Of a DNA stretch of 64,000 nucleotides, positions 9,278 through 16,291 are shown one piece after another (positions within the stretch are counted from its first letter, which is position 1; the number at the start of each line of letters is the position of its first letter). Source of the DNA: AWTP1-13 sp033764875 (GTDB taxonomy: Bacteria; Pseudomonadota; Alphaproteobacteria; Rhizobiales; Hyphomicrobiaceae); NCBI GenBank assembly GCA_033764875.1, contig JANRIO010000033.1, forward strand, positions 51,731 to 115,730, read 5' to 3'. Both the position numbers and the translations under genes were made by a program. The notes under the pieces were generated by a model. It was given only the letters and a program-made list of their open reading frames with translations. It searched no databases and was not told the origin of the DNA.

Positions 9278-10549
9278 ATGCTTGCCCCACTGACGCGCGA
9301 GGAGCGCCTGAGCCTGCAGGAGAAGGCGCAGCGGATGGCCGAGACCATGCCGCTGTCCCAGTTCCACGTCGGCAATCCCGAGCTTTTCCGCACCGACACC
9401 GTATGGCCGTTCTTCGCGCGCCTGCGCCGGGAGGAGCCCGTCCACTACTGCACCGCGAGCCCGGTTGGCGAGTACTGGTCGGTGACCCGCTACAACGACA
9501 TCATGCACGTTGAGACGAACCCGCACATCTTCTCCTCCGACGTGCGCCTCGGCGGCATCATGCTGCGCGACGTCGATCCCAAGTACGAGTGGCCGAGCTT
9601 CATCGCCATGGACGAGCCGGAGCACTCCGCCCAGCGCAAATCCGTGCAGCCGCTGTTCACGCCGCCCAACCTTGCCAAGATGGCCGTGTTGATCCGCGAG
9701 CGCTCGGCGAGCGTGCTGGACAACCTCCCGCGCAACGAGACCTTCAACTGGGTCGAGCGCGTCTCCATCGAGCTGACGACGCAGATGCTGGCGACCCTCT
9801 TCGACTTCCCCTGGGAGGAGCGGCGCAAGCTCACCCGCTGGTCGGACGTCGCAACGTCGCTGCCGAAGTCGAAGGTGGTCGAGAACGAGACCCAGCGGCT
9901 GGCCGAGCTCGAGGAATGCTACGTCGCCTTCGCCCGGCTTTTCGCCGAGCGCGCCCGTCAAGAGCCCAAGCCCGACCTGATCTCCATGATGGCCCACAGC
10001 GAGGCTACCCGCGGCATGGATCGCGAGAACCTGATGGGCAATCTCATGCTGCTCATCATCGGCGGCAACGACACCACCCGCAACTCGATGTCGGGCTCCG
10101 TGCTGGCCCTCAACGAGAACCCCGACCAGTACCCCAAGCTCATCGCCAATCCGGCGCTCGTCGACAGCTTCGTGCCGGAGGTGATCCGCTGGCAGACGCC
10201 GCTCGCCCACATGCGCCGCACCGCCAGGCAGGACACCGAGCTCGGCGGCAAGACCATCCGCAAGGGCGACCGCGTGGTGATGTGGTACGCCTCCGGCAAC
10301 CGCGACGAGAGCGTGATCGACAGGCCCGACAGCTTCATCATCGACCGTCCCAACCCGCGCAATCACATGTCGTTCGGCTTCGGCATCCACCGTTGCCTCG
10401 GCATGCGCGTGGCCGAGCTGCAGCTCAAGATCATCTGGGAGGAGATCCTGAAGCGGTTCGGCCGCATCGAGGTTGTGGGCGAGCCGCGCCGCGTCTACTC
10501 GAGCTTCGTCAGGGGCTACGAGTACCTGCCCGTGCGTATCCCGGGTTGA
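9278..10549 (+). CDS. Cytochrome P450, CYP153-like
   Basis: This is a soluble bacterial class I P450 of 423 residues. The heme-binding loop FGFGIHRCLG places the thiolate ligand at Cys373. The I-helix oxygen-activation motif GGNDTT is at residues 262-267, and the K-helix E301-x-x-R304 is in PEVIRW. The stretches GGNDTTRNSMSG, IRWQTPLAHMRRTA and YASGNRDESVID are, from memory, close to CYP153 alkane/fatty-acid terminal hydroxylases, but the subfamily call needs a search. GGGAGG precedes the ATG. No ferredoxin or reductase gene is adjacent, so electrons must come from elsewhere. The 3' end overlaps the convergent yihY-like gene by 41 nt. Confidence 0.9.
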   Translation: MLAPLTREERLSLQEKAQRMAETMPLSQFHVGNPELFRTDTVWPFFARLRREEPVHYCTASPVGEYWSVTRYNDIMHVETNPHIFSSDVRLGGIMLRDVDPKYEWPSFIAMDEPEHSAQRKSVQPLFTPPNLAKMAVLIRERSASVLDNLPRNETFNWVERVSIELTTQMLATLFDFPWEERRKLTRWSDVATSLPKSKVVENETQRLAELEECYVAFARLFAERARQEPKPDLISMMAHSEATRGMDRENLMGNLMLLIIGGNDTTRNSMSGSVLALNENPDQYPKLIANPALVDSFVPEVIRWQTPLAHMRRTARQDTELGGKTIRKGDRVVMWYASGNRDESVIDRPDSFIIDRPNPRNHMSFGFGIHRCLGMRVAELQLKIIWEEILKRFGRIEVVGEPRRVYSSFVRGYEYLPVRIPG

Positions 10550-11480
10550 AGGGGCCGGCCGCATCGGGCGTGCCCTCGTCGTTCTGCGCCACGAACGCCT
10601 CTCGCGTCGGCGGCTCGGGAAAGCGCGCATCGAGCAGCTCGTGCGCGGCGGTCAGCTTGCGCTTCATCTCCATGATCGCGCGGTTGAGCTCGGCGCCGAG
10701 GATCACGATCAGCGAGCTCATCTGGAAGAACACGAGCGCGCTCATGATCTGCGTCAGTCCGGCATAGAAGCGCGAGTAGTCCGAGATCGTGATCCAGCGC
10801 GCGAAAAGCTGCGCGGCGAGGATCAGCAGCACCATGCTGAGCGCGATGCCGGGCCACACGTCGGCCATGCGCCGCTTGCCCGCCACGAGCCACAGGTGAT
10901 AGGCCATCAGCTGCCCCGCCACCCCGACAGTGACGATGGCATAGCGCGAGATCAGCGCGATCCACGTGTTGTCGGCGAGCCAGAGCAGCCACGCCGGCTT
11001 GATGTGGGATGCCACCTGTGGCCCGACGACGACGCCCCACGCCAGCAGCAGCATGCCGGCGGCGCTGAGCAGCACGAAGCCGCAGCTCTGCAGGACGCAG
11101 ACGAAGTACGACCGGCGCTCCTTCACCCGGTAGGCGATGTTGAGGGCGGCCCGCAGGCTCTCGATGGCGCCCGTCGCGAAGAACAGGGCGATGAACGCAC
11201 CGTACGTCAGCAGGTCGAGCCGGCTGCGGCCCATCACCTTCATGACCTCGGGCGCGATGGCCTCGGCGACGGGCTTCGGCGCCATCTCGAACAGCTGCTT
11301 GACCGCCTGCTGGGCCAGCGTCTCGTCGGTGAAGTAGCCGGCCAGCGCACCGAGGAAGATGCAGAACGGAAACAGCGACAGCACGAACGCAAACGCCACG
11401 GCGTTGGCCATCGAGAAGCCGCTGTCTGCAAACAGCTCCCGGAACGCCTGCGCGATCGTTCTGATCTGCCGGAAGAACAT
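10509..11480 (-). CDS. YihY/BrkB-family inner-membrane protein
   Basis: This integral membrane protein of 323 residues has about six hydrophobic segments, with AVAFAFVLSLFPFCIFLGALAG near the N-terminus and the Arg-rich family region YRVKERRSYF. The family was once called ribonuclease BN; its true role is unsettled. ATG 11480 is preferred over GTG 11492 because GGAG lies 6 nt upstream of it. The C-terminal tail is encoded opposite the last codons of the P450 gene. Confidence 0.88.
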   Translation of the reverse strand: MFFRQIRTIAQAFRELFADSGFSMANAVAFAFVLSLFPFCIFLGALAGYFTDETLAQQAVKQLFEMAPKPVAEAIAPEVMKVMGRSRLDLLTYGAFIALFFATGAIESLRAALNIAYRVKERRSYFVCVLQSCGFVLLSAAGMLLLAWGVVVGPQVASHIKPAWLLWLADNTWIALISRYAIVTVGVAGQLMAYHLWLVAGKRRMADVWPGIALSMVLLILAAQLFARWITISDYSRFYAGLTQIMSALVFFQMSSLIVILGAELNRAIMEMKRKLTAAHELLDARFPEPPTREAFVAQNDEGTPDAAGPFNPGYARAGTRSP

Positions 11481-11551
11481 GCCCTGCTCCACCCCGTCGA
11501 GTTTCGGGACGATTCTGCTGCGCCGCCGCCGGAAGAGGTGGCGGACCTTAG

Positions 11552-11572
11552 CGACGGCTCTTTGAGCCGTCG
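11552..11572. repeat. Perfect 9-bp hairpin upstream of the yihY-like gene
   Basis: CGACGGCTC (11552-11560) and GAGCCGTCG (11564-11572) form a perfect stem around TTT. It sits about 70 bp upstream of the minus-strand start, in a 288-bp gap with no other gene. It has no T-run, so it may be an operator or leader hairpin. Confidence 0.4.
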
Positions 11573-11768
11573 AGCTTGGCGCGCGATTCTCGGGGGAAGT
11601 GATGCAATTCCATCGCGAGCATTCTAGAGAACTACAACCTCCAATTTAAGGAGCGATTGCTTCCGTACAATGTAGGATGCGCTGCCGCACTGGCAAATCA
11701 GCTTGCCCTTCCGCCCCTTGGTATGCTGCCAATGGTACGGCACCGAATCCCGGGGCAGGGAGGCACGG

Positions 11769-12596
11769 ATGGCAGCGCTCGAGCTCGCAGCAAAGCTCGC
11801 CATTCTCGAGCAGGCGATGAAGCGGCTGGAGACCGAGCTCCAGCACGATCGCAACTGGCGTGCCCTGCGAGGGTCGGCTCCCGACCCGTCCATTCCCCCC
11901 GAGATTGCGGAGGCCCGTACCCGGCACCTGCTCCAGGCCCTGGAGGGCAATCCGATCTATTGCGCGTGGAGGGACATGCAGGGCGTGGCGAGCCTGCTGC
12001 GCGGCGAGCCCTCGCTCTCGGGCCCGCCGGCGGGCTCCCTGCCTCCTGATGCTGGGGAGCCGCCGTCGGCCCCCGTCGCCGGCGAGCCGCCCGCGCCCAA
12101 GGACGACCTCGCCGCCCACTACGAGATGTCCCAGGACGTCGCCGATCTGGTCCGCACCGAGCTCGAGCAGGCGGGGCGGGAGGCCGGCGCGGCGCGCCCC
12201 TCTTCCGGCAAGGGCGGCAAGCGCGGCCGACGGCCGAAGAAGGTGGCAGGCCTCAGCCAGCGGCTCGCCGAGATGAGCGCCTCGTCGGCCGAGGAGACCC
12301 ACTCCGTGCCGCTTGCCGCAGAGGACTTCGCTTTTCTGATCAGCCCCTCGACGGCGCCTCCCAGGCCCGCAGCCGCGCCGAGGGCCCCGCAATCCGGCCG
12401 GTTCTTCGAGCGCATCGCGGGAGACGGGCACATTCCCCGCGCATTGACGCCGGATGCCGTGCCCGAGGCCGAGGTGACCGTGGTTCGCCGCCGCAAGACC
12501 GACGCGGCCTCCCCCGCCCCGGGCACCGGCCAAGGCATCGCCCCCTCCGGCAGGGACGCTCCGGGCCGGCCACGCGACGACCGGAACGGCCGGTGA
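11769..12596 (+). CDS. Unknown protein with N-terminal coiled coil and Pro/Ala-rich region
   Basis: This 275-residue protein is not recognised. The first ~45 residues (AALELAAKLAILEQAMKRLE and on) look like an amphipathic coiled coil. The middle is rich in Pro, Ala and Gly, with a basic patch KGGKRGRRPKK near residues 148-158 that could bind nucleic acid. The rest is low-complexity and probably disordered. ATG 11769 was chosen because the coiled coil begins there. Codon use matches the neighbours. No signal peptide or membrane segment is seen. Confidence 0.6.
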   Translation: MAALELAAKLAILEQAMKRLETELQHDRNWRALRGSAPDPSIPPEIAEARTRHLLQALEGNPIYCAWRDMQGVASLLRGEPSLSGPPAGSLPPDAGEPPSAPVAGEPPAPKDDLAAHYEMSQDVADLVRTELEQAGREAGAARPSSGKGGKRGRRPKKVAGLSQRLAEMSASSAEETHSVPLAAEDFAFLISPSTAPPRPAAAPRAPQSGRFFERIAGDGHIPRALTPDAVPEAEVTVVRRRKTDAASPAPGTGQGIAPSGRDAPGRPRDDRNGR

Positions 12597-12621
12597 GCGC
12601 CGGCCAACTCTTTCCCAACGA

Positions 12622-12649
12622 TTGCATGCCGGCCTTTGCACGCTATGGT
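12622..12649 (+). promoter_or_regulatory. Candidate sigma-70 promoter for the Mcd-like gene
   Basis: TTGCAT (12622-12627) and TATGGT (12644-12649) are separated by 16 nt and lie about 50 bp before the start at 12701. The match is moderate. Confidence 0.35.
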
Positions 12650-12700
12650 GCACTGCAATAGCATGACCGATCCGCACGCTTTGCAGGAGACCGTGTTGCC

Positions 12701-14350
12701 ATGACCGCCCCTAGCGCCAGCCCCGCCACCTTTGCCCGATATGCCGACGCCGTGGCGGCTGCCGAGCGCGTGCTGCACCTGGCGCGGGCGGGGGTGCGCA
12801 GCATCGTCGAGGGGCCGGCCGGTCTCGATGGCGCCCAGGCCGCGGCCCACGGGCTGGCCTGGCTCGCAACCTACGTGGAATCCCTGCGCCAGATGCTGGG
12901 CTGGGCCGAGCGCCTGAAGGAGGGCGGCCGCCTCGGCGAGATGGAGGGCGCGCTCACCGCCATTGCCTTCGGCGAGTACCTGGCGCAGATCGCCGGCGGC
13001 ATCCCCATGAGCCAGAACGAGGTGGTGCGTCTGTCCACGCTCGGCGTCTCGCGCGCCGAGGTGCGCCGCTTCGAGGACGAGACCGCCGATCTTGTCGAGG
13101 CCGGCCAATCCGACGCCCTCAAGGCAAAGGTGGCCAAGCTCATTGCCGACCAGCCCGCCGTCATCACCTTCGGCGACAGCGGTCTCGATGAGACGATGGA
13201 GGCGATGCGCAACGAGATGCGCAAGTTCTGCCTCGCCGAGGTGATCCCGCACGCGCACGAGTGGCACCTCAAGAACGAGTACATCCCGCTCGAGGTCCTG
13301 GCCAAGCTGTCCGAGCTCGGCGTGTTCGCGCTGACGCTGCCGGAGGAGTTCGGCGGCATGGGGCTCGGCAAGGAGGCCATGTGCCTCGTGTCGGAGGAGC
13401 TCTCGCGCGGCTACATCGGCGTCGGCTCCCTCGGCACCCGCTCCGAGATCGCAGGCGAGCTGATCCTCGGTGCCGGCACGCCCGAGCAGAAGGCGAGGTA
13501 TCTGCCGAGGATCGCGAGCGGCGAGATCCTTCCCACCGCCGTCTTCACCGAGCCCAACACCGGCTCCGACCTGGCCTCCCTCAAGACCCGCGCAGTGCTC
13601 GACGGCGACGTCTACAAGGTGACCGGCCAGAAGACCTGGATCACGCACCCCGTGCGCGCCGACCTGATGACGCTGCTGGTGCGCACCAATCCGAGCGAGA
13701 AGGGCTACAAGGGCCTGTCCATGTTGCTCGCCGAGAAGCCGCGCGGCACCGACGCCGATCCCTTCCCGGCCAAGGGCATGACGGGTGGCGAGATCGAGGT
13801 TCTGGGCTACCGCGGAATGAAGGAGTTCGACATCTCCTTCGACGGCTTCGAGGTGCCCAAGGGCCAGCTGCTCGGCGGCGTCGAGGGCCAGGGGTTCAAG
13901 CAGCTGATGACCACCTTCGAGGCCGCCCGCATCCAGACCGCGGCCCGCGCCATCGGCGTCGCTCAGTCGGCCATGGATCTCGCCCTCAAGTACGCCCTGG
14001 AGCGCAACCAGTTCGGCAAGCCGATCTACGCCTTCCCGCGCGTGGCGAACAAGATCGTCATGATGGCGGTCGAGACCATGATCGCGCGCCAGATCACCTA
14101 TCACGCCGCCCGCGAGAAGGATCAGGGCCGGCGCTGCGACCTGGAGGCCGGCATGGCCAAGCTGCTTGCCGCGCGCATCGCCTGGGCCAACGCCGACAAC
14201 GCGCTGCAGATCCACGGCGGCAACGGCTTCGCGCTGGAGTACCCCGTCAGCCGCGTGCTGTGCGACGCCCGCATCCTCAACATCTTCGAGGGCGCCGCCG
14301 AGATCCAGGCCCAGGTCATCGCCCGCCGCTTGCTGGAGGGCGCCAACTAG
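12701..14350 (+). CDS. mcd: Acyl-CoA dehydrogenase, (2S)-methylsuccinyl-CoA dehydrogenase (Mcd) type
   Basis: This flavoprotein has 549 residues, about 170 more than a normal acyl-CoA dehydrogenase. The extra N-terminal helical domain (residues 1-~165) ends with GGIPMSQNEVVRLSTLGV, a stretch I associate with Mcd, which oxidises methylsuccinyl-CoA to mesaconyl-CoA in the ethylmalonyl-CoA pathway. The catalytic core follows, with FTEPNTGSDLA, KTWITHPVRADLM, GGEIEVLGYRGMKEFDISFD and the C-terminal NIFEGAAEIQAQV, where the Glu of FEG is the expected catalytic base. The gene is monocistronic; no crotonyl-CoA carboxylase/reductase or mesaconyl-CoA hydratase is nearby. Other long FadE-like enzymes remain possible. 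Confidence 0.82.
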   Translation: MTAPSASPATFARYADAVAAAERVLHLARAGVRSIVEGPAGLDGAQAAAHGLAWLATYVESLRQMLGWAERLKEGGRLGEMEGALTAIAFGEYLAQIAGGIPMSQNEVVRLSTLGVSRAEVRRFEDETADLVEAGQSDALKAKVAKLIADQPAVITFGDSGLDETMEAMRNEMRKFCLAEVIPHAHEWHLKNEYIPLEVLAKLSELGVFALTLPEEFGGMGLGKEAMCLVSEELSRGYIGVGSLGTRSEIAGELILGAGTPEQKARYLPRIASGEILPTAVFTEPNTGSDLASLKTRAVLDGDVYKVTGQKTWITHPVRADLMTLLVRTNPSEKGYKGLSMLLAEKPRGTDADPFPAKGMTGGEIEVLGYRGMKEFDISFDGFEVPKGQLLGGVEGQGFKQLMTTFEAARIQTAARAIGVAQSAMDLALKYALERNQFGKPIYAFPRVANKIVMMAVETMIARQITYHAAREKDQGRRCDLEAGMAKLLAARIAWANADNALQIHGGNGFALEYPVSRVLCDARILNIFEGAAEIQAQVIARRLLEGAN

Positions 14351-14370
14351 GCGCCCTCTGCAGCTCGGCT

Positions 14371-15093
14371 CTACTCGATGGGCACGTGGTAGTAGGCCCC
14401 CGGCACGCACCACGCCGTGCGCATCTCCAGCGCTACATCCTCGAGCGACCGGATCACCCGCTGCAGCATCATGACCCGGTCGCCCGGTTTCAGGCCGAGC
14501 AGCGCGGCCACCTCCGCCGGCACCGGCGCAAGAAGCAGGCGCTCGCTGCCAGGACCCAGCAGGTGCTGCCGCTCCCGCACCAGGCCTGCGAGATCGTACG
14601 CGACCCGTTTCACGCCTGCGAGCTGCGGAAAGGATGCCGCCGGCACCGCGATCTCCTCCACCATCACCATCCGTCCGTCCGCCGACCGCGTGCGGCGCAG
14701 CCGATACACCCGGTCCCTGTCGCCGAGACCGAGGCACGCGCGCTCGCGCGGACTCGGCATGTCCTCCTCCACGTCGGCGGACGAAGCGTCCATCACGAGG
14801 ATGCTGCCGTCCGCACGCCGCAGGCGCTCGTAGCGGCACATGGACGACTGGTCGGTGACGAAGGTGCCGCGCCCCTGCTGGCGGACCACGATGCCCGCAC
14901 CGACCATCCAGTCGAGCGCCTTGCGCACCGTTCCGGGGCTCAGCTCGAACTCGCGCGCGATGTCGAGCTCGTTGGGCAGCGCCTGTCCTGAGCTCCACTC
15001 GCCGTTGGCGATTCGCGCGATCAGCGCCTCGCGCAGCTGGACATAGAGCGGCTTGACCGAAAGATGCGCTGGCGGATCAGGTTTCTGCAGCAT
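14371..15093 (-). CDS. GntR-family regulator, HutC/UTRA type
   Basis: This 240-residue repressor has an N-terminal GntR winged helix (PLYVQLREALIARIANGEW, PNELDIAREFELSPGTVRKAL, GRGTFVT; residues ~10-85) and a C-terminal UTRA effector domain with VYRLRRTR and the terminal MLQRVIRSLEDVALEMRTAWCVP. ATG 15093 was chosen over an upstream TTG at 15111. It converges with the Mcd-like gene 20 nt away and is divergent from the LysR gene, so its targets may be either neighbour or itself. The effector is unknown. Confidence 0.9.
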   Translation of the reverse strand: MLQKPDPPAHLSVKPLYVQLREALIARIANGEWSSGQALPNELDIAREFELSPGTVRKALDWMVGAGIVVRQQGRGTFVTDQSSMCRYERLRRADGSILVMDASSADVEEDMPSPRERACLGLGDRDRVYRLRRTRSADGRMVMVEEIAVPAASFPQLAGVKRVAYDLAGLVRERQHLLGPGSERLLLAPVPAEVAALLGLKPGDRVMMLQRVIRSLEDVALEMRTAWCVPGAYYHVPIE

Positions 15094-15175
15094 CGGGTGA
15101 GTCTTCCGCAAGAGTCCGCGCGTCCCTGGCAGGGATCACCTAGCCCCCGCGCGACCACCAGCCATGCTAGGCAAG

Positions 15176-15203
15176 CCGCGTTTCCGGTTGAAATCGAACG
15201 CGG
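15176..15203. promoter_or_regulatory. Candidate operator between gntR- and lysR-type genes
   Basis: CCGCGTT (15176-15182) and AACGCGG (15197-15203) form an inverted repeat with a 14-nt spacer just before the LysR start at 15224. This is where a LysR protein commonly binds its own promoter. It is inferred from symmetry only. Confidence 0.35.
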
Positions 15204-15223
15204 TGCATGTTGGTATAAGCGGC

Positions 15224-16123
15224 ATGGATACCTCGCGCATCGACCTCAATCTCCTGACGGCGCTCGACGTGCTGCTGACGGAGAAGAACGTGACGAGGGC
15301 CGCTCAGCGCCTGAACCTCAGCCAGCCCGCACTGTCCGCGCAGCTCAACAGGCTGCGCGACATCTTCGATGACGAGCTGCTCATCCCCGCCCAGCGCGGG
15401 ATGATCCCGACGGAGCGCGCAAGCCAGCTGCACGAGCCCTTGCGCATCGCGCTCGAGCAGGTGCGCACCGTGCTCGCGCGGAGCTCGAGCTTCGATCCGG
15501 CCAAGGCCGATATCACCCTGTCCATCGCCGCTTCGGACTATGTCCAGTACGCGGTGCTGATTCCGCTCGCCCTCGACCTGCAGCGCTCGGCTCCGGGCGT
15601 ACGGATCGCGCTGCATCCGGTCTGCGGCAAGCCCGTCGAAGCGCAGCTCGAGCGCGGCGAGATCCACCTGTGGCTGCGTGCGACGATCGCCCCGCCGCTG
15701 GACCTCGCCTCCGAGATCCTCATGCGCGAGCGCTTCGTGTGCATTGCCCGCCGCGACCATCCCCGCATCGGCGACACCCTGCGGCTCGACGACTTCGTGG
15801 CCTGCGAGCACGTGTTCATATCGCCGGGCGGCGGCGGCTTCAGCGGCGCCACCGATGTCGCCCTCGACAGGCTCGGCCGCAAACGCCGCATCGCCGTCTC
15901 TGTTGCGAGCTTCCTGGTGGTTCCGGAGCTGGTCGCCCGCTCCGATATGATCGCCGTCGTGCCGGAGCGCCTGGTTCGCGATCGCTCCGACCGGATCAAG
16001 GTGCTCGATCCGCCGCTTCCCATCGACAGCTTCGAGGTCGCCATGCTTTGGCACCGGCGCAACGACGCCAACCCGGCGCTGGTCTGGCTGCGCCGCAAGC
16101 TGCTCGCCCTCGGCGAGGCCTGA
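15224..16123 (+). CDS. LysR-family transcriptional regulator, NodD-like
   Basis: This 299-residue regulator has an N-terminal helix-turn-helix (DLNLLTALDVLLTEKNVTRAAQRLNLSQPALSAQLNRLRD, residues ~6-65) and a type 2 periplasmic-binding-like effector domain. The opening RIDLNLLTALDVLLTEKNVTRAA is close to the NodD/PcpR branch, which senses aromatic compounds; that is family knowledge, not proof. ATG 15224 begins just ahead of the HTH. It converges with ccoS 6 nt away and is divergent from the GntR gene. Confidence 0.9.
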   Translation: MDTSRIDLNLLTALDVLLTEKNVTRAAQRLNLSQPALSAQLNRLRDIFDDELLIPAQRGMIPTERASQLHEPLRIALEQVRTVLARSSSFDPAKADITLSIAASDYVQYAVLIPLALDLQRSAPGVRIALHPVCGKPVEAQLERGEIHLWLRATIAPPLDLASEILMRERFVCIARRDHPRIGDTLRLDDFVACEHVFISPGGGGFSGATDVALDRLGRKRRIAVSVASFLVVPELVARSDMIAVVPERLVRDRSDRIKVLDPPLPIDSFEVAMLWHRRNDANPALVWLRRKLLALGEA

Positions 16124-16129
16124 GGCGGC

Positions 16130-16291
16130 TCAAGGGCGCCTGTCCGCCTCCGGCGCCGCGTCGTCGAGCGCGCGCCATCCGGCACCTTCGAGATCCTCGA
16201 ACTGGCCGGAGTTGAGCGACCACAGGAACGCTGCAAGGCCGAGGCCGCCGAGCGCCAGCGCACAGGGAATGAGCCACGCAAGCGCGGTCAT
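16130..16291 (-). CDS. ccoS: cbb3 oxidase maturation protein CcoS (FixS)
   Basis: This 53-residue protein is the last gene of the cco/fix operon. It has one N-terminal transmembrane helix (WLIPCALALGGLGLAAFLW) followed by SLNSGQFEDLEGAGWRALDDA, the CcoS hallmark. It helps insert cofactors into CcoN. Its ATG overlaps the ccoI stop by 4 nt (ATGA). Confidence 0.9.
   Translation of the reverse strand: MTALAWLIPCALALGGLGLAAFLWSLNSGQFEDLEGAGWRALDDAAPEADRRP

Noticed and set aside
12119..14998. Very long minus-strand open frame (959 codons) opposite the Mcd-like gene
   Set aside because: It runs antisense to two well-supported genes, has Arg/Gly/Ala/His-rich composition typical of GC-rich shadow frames, and no domain.
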